A stretch of DNA of 64,000 nucleotides, from assembly GCA_034521495.1 (NCBI GenBank), contig JAXHMK010000015.1, forward strand, positions 1-64,000. The letters are read 5' to 3'. Below are positions 52,347 to 60,614 of this stretch, piece after piece. The stretch is from Balneolaceae bacterium. GTDB lineage: Bacteria; Bacteroidota; Rhodothermia; Balneolales; Balneolaceae. The notes below the pieces were generated by a model. The model saw only the letters and a list, made by a program, of their open reading frames with translations, did no database searches and was not told where the DNA came from. The translations under genes were made by a program, and so were the position numbers. The first letter of the stretch is position 1. Each line of letters opens with the position of its first letter.

Positions 52347-53486
52347 ATGTCCGGAATCTACATCCATATACCGTTTTGCAAGCAGGCGTGCAGTTACTGC
52401 GATTTTTATTTCTTAACGCGAGGTGAGCTTCGTCAGCCTTTTGTAGATGCTCTTGTTTCTGAGGTTGATTCGTACCGGAATTCTGCATTCACAAAAGAAA
52501 CCGTTCAAACCATTTATCTGGGCGGCGGAACACCATCTCTGCTGAATCAACAGCAGCTTGCAACCATTTTTGATGCATTACACGAAGTATTTAATATTGA
52601 TGCTGTTGAGGTTACGATGGAGCTCAATCCGGATGATGTAACCCCCGATTATCTCTCCATGATCCAGAACCTGGGCGTGAACCGTGCAAGCATGGGTGTG
52701 CAATCTTTTGATAAGAACCTACTGGAATTTATGCATCGGGCGCATACTCCTGAAGAAGCATTTACTGCATTGGAGGCTTTGCAAAAAACAGGATTTCCAA
52801 CTTTCACGGCTGATCTGATTTACGGAAATCCGGGCCAATCATTGAAAACTCTTGAGAAAGATATCAGTCAGCTTCTTCGTTTTGATCCGCCTCATATCTC
52901 GGCCTATTCACTAACTGTAGAGCCCAGGACCCGGCTGGGCAAACAAGTTGAGCTCGGGCGGCTCGATCCACCGGATGATGATCGCGTATCAGATCAGTTT
53001 GACCTGGTACGTAAGAAATTGGCAGAATTCGGAATTGAGCAGTATGAAGTCAGTAATTTTGCAAAACCAGGCAAGGAAGCTGTACATAACAGCAATTATT
53101 GGAATCACAAAAATTACATTGGATTGGGGCCGTCCGCTCATTCATTTTGGTGGGATGAGATGGGGGCAAGACGCTGGCAAAATGAAGCCAATCTCAAAAA
53201 ATATTTGAATGAAAAGCCCAGAGACTATCGCGAAGGCGAGGAAGAACTCTCAAATAAAACACTCGCAGAAGAGCGGCTAATGCTGGGCCTGCGAACCAAA
53301 TGGGGCGTTTCAGAACAGAACCTTAAACAAAAGTATGAGTATCATTTTATTGATTCTCAAAGAGAGTGGATTGAAAATCAGATAGAAAAGGGATTCATGA
53401 ACAGAGAGAACGATCTTCTGAAAATGACACCGGAAGGCTTAAAAATATCCGATCATTTGATTGTTGATTTGTTGTCTCATACATAG
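52347..53486 (+). CDS. hemW: HemW-like radical SAM protein (heme chaperone)
   Basis: 379 residues from the ATG at 52347 (MSGIYIHIPFC); the longer frame adds 15 residues with no family match. The radical SAM cluster motif is CKQACSYC (Cys11, Cys15, Cys18). Then come GGGTPSLL, the VTMELNPDDV strand, GVQSFDKNLLEFMHRAHT, and the heme-linked HNSNYW motif that marks HemW rather than HemN. HemW binds heme and passes it to target proteins of the respiratory chain. The C-terminal HemN domain (LMLGLRTKWGV) is present. Confidence 0.93.
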   Translation: MSGIYIHIPFCKQACSYCDFYFLTRGELRQPFVDALVSEVDSYRNSAFTKETVQTIYLGGGTPSLLNQQQLATIFDALHEVFNIDAVEVTMELNPDDVTPDYLSMIQNLGVNRASMGVQSFDKNLLEFMHRAHTPEEAFTALEALQKTGFPTFTADLIYGNPGQSLKTLEKDISQLLRFDPPHISAYSLTVEPRTRLGKQVELGRLDPPDDDRVSDQFDLVRKKLAEFGIEQYEVSNFAKPGKEAVHNSNYWNHKNYIGLGPSAHSFWWDEMGARRWQNEANLKKYLNEKPRDYREGEEELSNKTLAEERLMLGLRTKWGVSEQNLKQKYEYHFIDSQREWIENQIEKGFMNRENDLLKMTPEGLKISDHLIVDLLSHT

Positions 53487-53617
53487 AAGGCTTTGCAAAA
53501 CCGTGGGTATGCGTCAATCTGAACTCGATTCAGATTCTCCATTCGTCTTTATAGCCAGTATCAGGAGATCCTGAATCCAGGAGTTCAGGATGACGGTCAT
53601 AGTTTTGCAAAGCCTTC
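53486..53617. repeat. Palindromic element with GAAGGCTTTGCAAAAC ends
   Basis: GAAGGCTTTGCAAAAC starts at the last base of the hemW stop and is exactly inverted at 53602-53617. Inner arms include ATCTGAACTCGATTCAGAT and TCCTGAATCCAGGAGTTCAGGA. It may serve as the hemW terminator stem. Confidence 0.75.
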
Positions 53618-53677
53618 ACATAAGTGAGACGGCAGAAATTAAATCTATTTGTGATTATACGCATTAATCAAAGGATC

Positions 53678-53944
53678 ATGAAAGAAAAGTTAAATCTTAC
53701 CATAGAAAGAGAGGTCAAAGAGCGGGCAAAAAAGCTTGCAAAAGAAAGAGGAATAAGTGTCTCAAAAATGGTTGAGAAAATGTTGAAGTCGGTTTCAGCC
53801 CCGAATGATAATTGGACTCCAAAAGAAGGGAGTATAGTTTCACAGATGTCAGGAAGCATACCCGCACCAGAAGGAATAGAATACGATGAATTATTGACGG
53901 AAGCGCGTTTAGAAAAAGAAGGGTATGGAAAAAATATTGATTAA
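53678..53944 (+). CDS. Ribbon-helix-helix antitoxin-like protein (DUF6364-like)
   Basis: 88 residues from the ATG at 53678. The first 40 residues, MKEKLNLTIEREVKERAKKL and AKERGISVSKMVEKML, form a ribbon-helix-helix DNA-binding fold as in small antitoxins. The tail (MSGSIPAPEGIEYDELLTEARLEKEGYGKNID) is the usual toxin-wrapping arm. The next frame, which overlaps its last 20 bases, is a truncated PIN toxin, so this was probably a VapBC-like pair and the antitoxin is now orphaned. Confidence 0.8.
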   Translation: MKEKLNLTIEREVKERAKKLAKERGISVSKMVEKMLKSVSAPNDNWTPKEGSIVSQMSGSIPAPEGIEYDELLTEARLEKEGYGKNID

Positions 53945-54050
53945 CAGCGATGTTTGCCTGGATTCTATAACGGGTCGTATTCCGTATTCAAATGCAGCAA
54001 GTCAGTTACTTGAACTGTTGAAGATAGAGTTTATCCGTTTAATTATTTGA
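53925..54050 (+). pseudogene. Truncated PIN-domain (VapC-like) toxin
   Basis: An ATG inside the antitoxin gene opens a 41-residue frame, MEKILINSDVCLDSITGRI, then PYSNAASQLLELLKIEF and an early stop. The start matches PIN toxins (INSDVCLD holds the first catalytic Asp, followed by the PYSNAASQLLEL helix), but the remaining 90 or so residues with the other acidic sites are absent. Confidence 0.7.
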
Positions 54051-54152
54051 AAAGGATTAAAATTTTTTAAATATATAAGGGATTCAAGTTTTAGCAGAGA
54101 ATCAAAAGAGAAGTGAGAGAACCCGAATCCACAACCTTAAAGCCCTTCAATT

Positions 54153-54806
54153 ATGACTCCTCCAAACGATCAGTCTCCTATTTCTCAACCACCCAAAGAA
54201 TTTTTTGATGATGCCTCCTTCAAAACGCTGTATGGAGGCGTAGTTGTTACCTGGGTTGCCACCAGTGCCATTGCTGATGTTTTGGGGGATGGTATCGATT
54301 TGAAAATGCTGGGATTTATAGTTGCTTTGACTGTAGCATTTGTTGGATTTTTTTTAAGTGAGCAGCGAAATATGAAAAAGCTGGTGATCACCCCTTTCAA
54401 CGGGTTGCTGATCTATCTGACAATTATGGGAGGTACCTCGTTTTTGCCCGCTGATATTGAGGACAGGCAAGTTACAGCCGGACCGGACACCACTCAAACT
54501 GAAGTTACAGAACCGGGAGAGTCAATACCTGTCAGCCAGTCTTCCGCTTTCTTGCGGGCATGGAATCCCGACAGGGATCTGGTGGAAAAAACAAATACAC
54601 TGCAACAGGAAAATGTGCAGTTAGAGGTTAGAACGAAACAGCTACAGCAGGTAAATCAAACCTACGAAACAAAACTGGATTCAACGCGACAGGTCATTCA
54701 AACGCTCCAGGTTTCACCGGAAATCAGAGAAAATTTGATGAGAACTCTGGATGTGAATGCAACTCAAAATTTTGAACTGAGGGATAACAGTTTAATCAAC
54801 AATTAA
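54153..54806 (+). CDS. Hypothetical membrane protein with a coiled-coil tail
   Basis: 217 residues, not recognised. Residues about 25-105 hold up to three hydrophobic helices (TLYGGVVVTWVATSAIADVL; MLGFIVALTVAFVGFFL; PFNGLLIYLTIMGGTSFL). An acidic Thr/Glu-rich linker follows (DTTQTEVTEPGESIP), then a coiled coil rich in Gln, Glu and Leu from about 145 to 200 (KTNTLQQENVQLEVRTKQLQ). Such a layout often scaffolds other envelope proteins. The neighbours, a broken toxin-antitoxin pair and a convergent secreted protease, say little about its job. Confidence 0.6.
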   Translation: MTPPNDQSPISQPPKEFFDDASFKTLYGGVVVTWVATSAIADVLGDGIDLKMLGFIVALTVAFVGFFLSEQRNMKKLVITPFNGLLIYLTIMGGTSFLPADIEDRQVTAGPDTTQTEVTEPGESIPVSQSSAFLRAWNPDRDLVEKTNTLQQENVQLEVRTKQLQQVNQTYETKLDSTRQVIQTLQVSPEIRENLMRTLDVNATQNFELRDNSLINN

Positions 54807-54988
54807 GAAATCTCGTGTTTTTTATGATGACGAAAGTGTTTAGTAATAAACCAAAGAGAGGCTGCCAGAAAAGGCGGAATACCATAAAACGGAAGATATA
54901 GTTTGAAAATTTGTTCAAAGAGAGAAAATTGGTAGGCGGCAGAATCATCAGCCAAAAAAATATGGTAATCCACAACTCTATTTTTTGG

Positions 54989-55110
54989 TGGGTGTCCCCC
55001 TTCGAAGGGGGCAATGGGGGATGATCATTTATGCTTCTTCACCAACATAAGGTTACCCCTTCAAAGGGGGACTTTTATCTTTTTTTCGACCCAGAGGGTC
55101 GGGGAATTAA
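54989..55110. repeat. Composite of R1-type palindromes between convergent genes
   Basis: CCCCCTTCGAAGGGGG with CAATGGGGGATGATC at 54997-55025, CCCCTTCAAAGGGGG near 55055, and a CGACCC-AGA-GGGTCG hairpin near 55087. The order, reversed, equals that seen on the two sides of the IS110 element. Confidence 0.65.
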
Positions 55111-55153
55111 ACTACTTTAGATTAAAGCAGTGAATAAGAGAGAGTGTAAACAA

Positions 55154-56983
55154 TCATTTTACCAAAACCATCTTCCGGGTAATGGCGGCCTGGTCGGTTA
55201 CAATCCGGTAAAAATAGACACCTGATGCAAGGCCGGTTCCGTCAAACTGAACGGTGTGAAAACCGCGGCCGAGCTGATCATCAACCAGAGTTGAAATTTT
55301 TCGCCCGATCCGGTCGTACACCTCAACCGTGACATCTTTTTGTTCAGTTAGTGAGAATTCGATATTGGTTGTAGGATTAAAAGGGTTCGGATAGTTTTGT
55401 GTGATAGTATCTTCATCCGGAATTGTAGAGCTGACGATGAGATTATAGGAGCCGCTGCTGTCCCTGTGGGTGTTTACGACTGCAATTCTCATATCAACCA
55501 AATTATCCCAAGACCATGTGGTTTGAAGTGTTTGAATGTTGGAAAGAGGATTCACTGTGAAATCAACGTCAATCTCCCCGTTTTTGAAAAAACCGATCAC
55601 TCCAAAACCAATTCCATTCACATCCGATTCCAGTGAGATAGAGGGCTGGCCGGGTGTAATATTTGATGGCATAACCTCCAGGTAATGAGCAGCATTTGAC
55701 TGCAAATATTGATTTGTAACACTGTCCGGCGGCTGGGTGAGAGTTTCAGTAAACTTCGCAGACGGATATTCCGTGCGTTCTTCGAATCCAAAACCGGGTG
55801 TGGTAAAATTGGGTCCCGCCGTCATATGCCAAAGGTGATTCATCAAATGTTCCTGCGGGAAGTTCATGTTTTCTAATTCCAATGCCTGTCTCACAGCGTC
55901 CAGAAACGGGATCAGATCTTCGGGGTTATCAGAATTCAGATAATCGTTACGGATTATATTCCATACATCCACCCAAAAATGAGTCCCAAACATTTCTGAA
56001 AAATAGAGCATCCAGGTAATATGATTATAGGAGCCGGGGGTTGGATTTTCCGGATTTCCAAAAATAGATGAACTTCTGGCTTTTCCACGGTCCCAGTCAT
56101 TCATTTCATTATCATATTGCATAATGTAGTTGTAGTAGTCGTTCACGTCATCAAAAACAATCTCCTCCATCAGAGTGGCATCCATTTCAGACCAGGCAGT
56201 ATTTCCTGCTTCTCCCTTCCAGCGGTTGGTTGCATATTGAATGGCATGTTTTATTTCATGGGCTATGGTAGCATACAAAGCTCCAATTTGGTCTCCTTCC
56301 GGATGTGTATTCGCAGGAAAACCTTCAAAATTTCTGTGGACATTAATAGATGTTGTTGATCCTGAAGAGCGTGTTGTTCCATAAAATCCAAAATCTAAAA
56401 AATAGATTTCATACGGATCGGATTTCAAAAAATCCATAAATCCAATCTCATTCACTTCATGCCGATAGGAAGAATCAGCAGCAAAAGCAGCTTTTTCAAT
56501 GTAATCCGGGGTGCCGTTGCCATCTGAATCTTCAGTTGGAACAGCATCCTCACCCTCAACCTCGTAATAGAGAATAAAGTTGCCGGAGGGAGACTTATGC
56601 GATTGCATATCAGCAGAAGATTTTGGCGCAGTTAACGCTTCAATTTCTGATACAGTTGCTGCATGTAGTTGGTCTTTTACATTTTCGAACTCCATCAAAA
56701 CGGGTGTTAAGCAGCGGATTGGGAGATTTTCTGTGCTCTTGGCAAGATATCTCTTATTCATTCGTTCTGGTGCAAATCCCGCATAAACAGATTGGAGTAA
56801 CGCTTCATCTTTGGAGATTTTACCGGATTGAACTTCCTGCTGAATGGCCGAAAGTATGGGGTGATTAGTACCTTCAACGTGTTGATTGGGGAGTACTTGA
56901 GCAAACAGAGTTTCTCCGGGGAGTGTAAAAACACAAATAAATATGAATATAAAAAAGCCGGCCTGTTTGATCATTTTCTCCAT
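55154..56983 (-). CDS. Secreted putative metalloprotease with a T9SS-type C-terminal sorting domain
   Basis: 609 residues. Signal peptide up to about residue 28 (AGFFIFIFICVFTLPGETLFAQ). The middle resembles the MXAN_6640-type protease family: DGNGTPDYIEKAAFAADSSYRHEVNEIGF, then TIAHEIKHAIQYA, a zinc HExxH-like motif, and a second helix ATLMEEIVFDDVNDYYNY. The last 85 residues, starting QNYPNPFNPTTNIEFSLTE and ending TRKMVLVK, form a type A sorting tail that sends proteins through the type IX system. It is probably secreted or surface-bound; the substrate is not known. Confidence 0.87.
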   Translation of the reverse strand: MEKMIKQAGFFIFIFICVFTLPGETLFAQVLPNQHVEGTNHPILSAIQQEVQSGKISKDEALLQSVYAGFAPERMNKRYLAKSTENLPIRCLTPVLMEFENVKDQLHAATVSEIEALTAPKSSADMQSHKSPSGNFILYYEVEGEDAVPTEDSDGNGTPDYIEKAAFAADSSYRHEVNEIGFMDFLKSDPYEIYFLDFGFYGTTRSSGSTTSINVHRNFEGFPANTHPEGDQIGALYATIAHEIKHAIQYATNRWKGEAGNTAWSEMDATLMEEIVFDDVNDYYNYIMQYDNEMNDWDRGKARSSSIFGNPENPTPGSYNHITWMLYFSEMFGTHFWVDVWNIIRNDYLNSDNPEDLIPFLDAVRQALELENMNFPQEHLMNHLWHMTAGPNFTTPGFGFEERTEYPSAKFTETLTQPPDSVTNQYLQSNAAHYLEVMPSNITPGQPSISLESDVNGIGFGVIGFFKNGEIDVDFTVNPLSNIQTLQTTWSWDNLVDMRIAVVNTHRDSSGSYNLIVSSTIPDEDTITQNYPNPFNPTTNIEFSLTEQKDVTVEVYDRIGRKISTLVDDQLGRGFHTVQFDGTGLASGVYFYRIVTDQAAITRKMVLVK

Positions 56984-57075
56984 ATTTTCAAACGGAGAGA
57001 GAGTTTAAAACTTATTTGAAATCATCGTAAATTATGAATTCGTGAAGGTTAAACGAATTCTATTTACAAAATTGT

Positions 57076-58047
57076 ATGAAATCTATGAATTACGAAGTAA
57101 TACTATATTATAATTTTGAGCCGATTGCCGACCCTGAGGCGTTTTGTAAAGATCATAAGCGGGAGTTGAAAAATCTTGGCCTCAAGGGACGTGTGTACAT
57201 CGGCAAAGAGGGAATTAACGGAACCCTGGGCGGCACTCCCGAACAGATTCAACAGTATAAAGAATACTTATGGAGCATCGGGGGGTTTGAAGATACCGAG
57301 TTCAAAACGGACAGAGATGATACCGTGCCATTTGCAAAACTAATCTGTAAAGTCCGTGACGAACTGGTGGCCATTCATATGGATGGGCTGAATCCGGAAA
57401 ATGGCGGAAATTACCTGGAACCGGAAGAGTGGCGAAAGGTGATGGAGAATGAAGATGATTATGTATTGATTGACGTGCGGAACAATTACGAATCGAAAGT
57501 GGGCCATTTTGAAGGAGCGATGACACCCGATGTAGATAATTTTTATGATTTTCCTGAATGGCTGGATGAAACCGCGCAAAAGATTCCCAAAGACAAAAAA
57601 GTGCTGATGTACTGCACGGGTGGAATTCGGTGTGAGAAGTTTTCTGTTTTAATGAAGCAGAGAGGCTGGGATGATGTGAATCAACTACACGGCGGAATTT
57701 TACGATATGCCAAAGAGGAAGGTGGTGAACATTTTAAAGGCAAATGCTTTGTGTTTGATGATCGGCTGGTGGTGCCCGTGAATAAGGATAATCTTCAGCC
57801 AATCGCCCGGTGTGAAATAACCGGTAAGCCTGCTGACAGTTATATCAATTGCGCGAACATGGAGTGCAATAAGCTGTTTGTCTGTTCAGAAGAGGGTGCC
57901 AAACAGATGGATGGCTGTTGCAGTGAAGAGTGCAAACAGAGCGAGTTTAAACGTCCGTTTGACTCTGATAACGCCTTCCGTCCCTTCCGAAAATGGTACA
58001 ACTATTTTGATGATGAGTTTAAGGAGCGGGAGTTGCAGGAGCAGTAG
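57076..58047 (+). CDS. trhO: TrhO-like tRNA U34 hydroxylase (rhodanese family, YceA)
   Basis: 323 residues. TrhO makes 5-hydroxyuridine at tRNA position 34 with O2. The N-terminal acylphosphatase-like part has GLKGRVYIGKEGINGTLGG. The central rhodanese domain has YVLIDVRNNYESKVGHFEGAM and the loop MYCTGGIRCEKFS, with the essential Cys180. The C-terminal cysteine-rich segment, CEITGKPADSYINCANMECNKLF...CCSEECKQSE, looks zinc-binding. An alternative ATG four codons in (MNYEV) is possible. It is divergent from the secreted protease. Confidence 0.92.
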   Translation: MKSMNYEVILYYNFEPIADPEAFCKDHKRELKNLGLKGRVYIGKEGINGTLGGTPEQIQQYKEYLWSIGGFEDTEFKTDRDDTVPFAKLICKVRDELVAIHMDGLNPENGGNYLEPEEWRKVMENEDDYVLIDVRNNYESKVGHFEGAMTPDVDNFYDFPEWLDETAQKIPKDKKVLMYCTGGIRCEKFSVLMKQRGWDDVNQLHGGILRYAKEEGGEHFKGKCFVFDDRLVVPVNKDNLQPIARCEITGKPADSYINCANMECNKLFVCSEEGAKQMDGCCSEECKQSEFKRPFDSDNAFRPFRKWYNYFDDEFKERELQEQ

Positions 58048-58600
58048 AGAAAAGATAGCGCGAGCGTCTCGCTCGTGCTTCGTTATACTACACTTTGGCA
58101 CAAGCGGCACCCCTTAAACTTGCGCAAGTGTTAAATCCGGTATTTCAAAGTATAAATTGGAATAAAGTCAGATAGTGTCTTTCTGGAAAAAAACTTTCTA
58201 CAATTAGTAAGCAAAGGATGTCACTTGTGCCAATCTTTTTGCAAAGGGAAAGGGGCACAAGTGACGCTTCGCTTAACACTTGCGCCAGACGGGGAAAATG
58301 ATCTTCGGCTGCTGAATTCACTTCTGCCGAATGGTTGAGGCAAGAAACAACAAAATAACCAGCCGAAAAAGTCAATCGGCAGGCGAGGTTCGTGATTGAT
58401 CTCATTACCGGCGCAAGTTTGGAACTTGTGCGAAAGTGAACGCAGGTACAAGTTACCTCGAAGAGATCCCTTTACGGGGCAAACTTGCACCAGTCGGGAA
58501 TTTAGCGATTTTGAGATTTTCGATTTCTGATGCCGCGATCTTTTTAATCCAAATCGAAAATCGCTACATCACTAAATCTCAAAATCATTAAATCGATCTT
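58048..58600. repeat. Gene-free stretch with several palindromic repeats
   Basis: A GCGCGAGCG/CGCTCGTGC palindrome at about 58058-58080 is the same type that lies inside the reading frame at 63860-63912. CACTTGTGCC and GGCACAAGTG near 58210-58264, CTTGCGCAAG at 58120 and AATCGAAAATCGC/GCGATTTTGAG pairs near 58505-58560 add further hairpins. No gene is seen; frames here are repeat-derived. Confidence 0.55.
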
Positions 58601-58608
58601 TCACCAAA

Positions 58609-58643
58609 ATAAAAAACCCCAACCCGGAAACCGGATTGGGGTT
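58609..58643 (-). terminator. Strong rho-independent terminator of mdh
   Basis: In minus-strand reading, AACCCCAATCCGG pairs with CCGGGTTGGGGTT around TTT, then six or more T follow. It lies about 45 bases after the mdh stop. Confidence 0.9.
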
Positions 58644-58686
58644 AGTGCAAGTAGTGAAGAGCCTTATGTCTTCGTTTATTTGCGGT

Positions 58687-59646
58687 TTATTTGTCTTCCA
58701 TCAGCTTTTTGAATTCGTCCAGTGTGGATCGAACCGCATCAGCTGATGAGTTTAAAAGATCCTGTTCTTCATCGTTTAAATCAACCTCGATAATCTCTTT
58801 GATTCCTCCGTGCCCCAGTTTTACGGGTACGCCGAGGAAGAGGTCGTCAATTCCATACTCACCGTCTAAACGCACGGCACATGGAAATATTCGATTTTGA
58901 TCAAGCATAATGGCCTCAACCATCTGTGCGGCTGCAGCTCCCGGTGCATACCAGGCAGAAGTTCCCATCAACCCGACAATTTCGCCGCCGCCTTTCTTGG
59001 TACGGTCTACAATAGCATCGAGCTTGTCTTTGCTAATGAGTTGTGTAACGGGAATTCCGGCTACGGTTGTATATCTTGGCAGCGGAACCATCGTGTCGCC
59101 ATGGCCGCCCATCAGAAGTGCCTGAATGTCTTTCGGTGATACGTCGAGTTCTTGTGCAAGAAACGCTCTGTATCTGGCTGTATCCAGGATTCCGGCCATT
59201 CCCATCACCTTGGTGGAAGGGAGGCCGCTGTTTTCGTGTGCCACGTAAGACATCACATCAAGCGGATTAGAAACCACAATAATAATGGTATCCGGTGAGT
59301 GTTCAATTAGCTTCTTAGTAACCTCTTCAACAATGTTACTGTTAATTTCCAGCAGATCATCACGGCTCATACCGGGTTTTCTCGGAACACCTGCAGTAAT
59401 CACGCAGACATCAGAATCTTTTGTGTCTTCGTAATTTACAGTCCCGTTCAGCCGGGTATCAAACCCGGATATGGGAGATGTTTCCCACTGGTCCAGCGCT
59501 CGTCCTTTTGATGGATAAAATGTTTTATCTCCGTCTTTTTTTTCGATATCGACCATTACCACTTCTTTGGCAAAGTCGCGTTCGGCAATAGCAAATGCCA
59601 CCGTTGAGCCTACATTTCCTCCGGCTCCTACAACTGTTACTTTCAT
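58687..59646 (-). CDS. mdh: Malate dehydrogenase
   Basis: 319 residues. It oxidises malate to oxaloacetate with NAD+ in the TCA cycle. NAD-binding VVGAGGNVGSTVAFAIAERD lies at the N-terminus and MVDI closes the second strand. The substrate loop GVPRKPGMSRDDLL has the arginines that favour malate over lactate, NPLDVMSYVA follows, and the catalytic His lies in MGGHGDTMVPLPRYTTVAG. This is the LDH-like MDH type common in Bacteroidota and related phyla. It has its own strong terminator. Confidence 0.95.
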   Translation of the reverse strand: MKVTVVGAGGNVGSTVAFAIAERDFAKEVVMVDIEKKDGDKTFYPSKGRALDQWETSPISGFDTRLNGTVNYEDTKDSDVCVITAGVPRKPGMSRDDLLEINSNIVEEVTKKLIEHSPDTIIIVVSNPLDVMSYVAHENSGLPSTKVMGMAGILDTARYRAFLAQELDVSPKDIQALLMGGHGDTMVPLPRYTTVAGIPVTQLISKDKLDAIVDRTKKGGGEIVGLMGTSAWYAPGAAAAQMVEAIMLDQNRIFPCAVRLDGEYGIDDLFLGVPVKLGHGGIKEIIEVDLNDEEQDLLNSSADAVRSTLDEFKKLMEDK

Positions 59647-59744
59647 GATTTTATCTGTTTTTTTATGAGTGTTTTATTGAAAGTGTTTGGAATTCAAAAT
59701 TTACAGAATCTCTGTGTTCATTGAATGAATTCCAAAACTGTTAG

Positions 59745-60614
59745 TTAATCTTTTCGTTTGTCGTAGCCCCACATCAGTTTATTTCGCAATGTTTCAAAAT
59801 AGTTTTGGTCTGGCAATTGTATAAGATCTACTGAAAAATCGCTCTGAATTATTTCGATGTCAAGTTTACTGTTATGGGGTTGTACAATTCCATCATAAGA
59901 AAATAAAATATGTTCGGATCTGCCCACACTTCGCACCGTAAGCGGACGATTATTTGGCAGTACAAGTGGCCGCGTAGTTAAGGTATGCGGATTGATGGGT
60001 GTGAGGACCATAACAGGTGTATTGGGCAGAACAATGGGCCCGCCGGCCGAAAGATTGTAAGCCGTTGAACCTGTAGGTGAACTTATTATCAACCCATCTG
60101 CCCAGTAATGATTAATCAGAGAACCATCGTACTCAACTTCCAGTTTAATCATTGATGAGGTATCCTTTCTCGAAAACAGGAACTCATTGAGAGCGTAGAA
60201 CGGATCGTTATTTTCGGTTTTTGCCTTCAGCATCTGCCGCTTATCGAGACGGTACTCCTCCTTGATTACGCATTGAAGAGCCTCCTCAATTTGAGAGGGC
60301 TGAATGTTGGCCATAAAACCAAGCTTTCCTGTATTAATACCCAGTACCGGTTTTTTAATCTCTTTCATGAGATGAGCAGTATGGAGCATCGTTCCGTCTC
60401 CACCCATCGCAACGATAACATCAGCAGATTGCACCGCTTTTTGCTCATTTTCTACCACAGAAATAGTATCTCCAGTTACAATTTCAGGGAATTGGTTTTT
60501 GATTTGTTGGGCGATAAATATATCCGTTCCGTGTGCCTGGCACCATTTTATCACTCTTTCCAGAGGATCTTGAATAGAATACTTTTCGGGATTTGCTACG
60601 ATGCAAAAATTCAT
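59745..60614 (-). CDS. nadK: NAD kinase
   Basis: 289 residues. It phosphorylates NAD to NADP. The kinase motif GGDGTML is at 71-77 (IVAMGGDGTMLHTAHL), followed by GINTGKLGFMA, ALNEFLFSRKD with the NE pair, and the glycine-rich GLIISSPTGSTAYNLSAGGPIV loop. All family landmarks are present and the length is standard. Its ATG overlaps the stop of the upstream peptide-binding lipoprotein gene by four bases, which places both in one operon with ddl. Confidence 0.95.
   Translation of the reverse strand: MNFCIVANPEKYSIQDPLERVIKWCQAHGTDIFIAQQIKNQFPEIVTGDTISVVENEQKAVQSADVIVAMGGDGTMLHTAHLMKEIKKPVLGINTGKLGFMANIQPSQIEEALQCVIKEEYRLDKRQMLKAKTENNDPFYALNEFLFSRKDTSSMIKLEVEYDGSLINHYWADGLIISSPTGSTAYNLSAGGPIVLPNTPVMVLTPINPHTLTTRPLVLPNNRPLTVRSVGRSEHILFSYDGIVQPHNSKLDIEIIQSDFSVDLIQLPDQNYFETLRNKLMWGYDKRKD

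Noticed and set aside
55021-55060. Additional R2 MITE end at GGTTACCCC near 55052
   Set aside because: The following bases (TTCAAAGGGGG) belong to an R1 palindrome, and no partner end or duplication is present.
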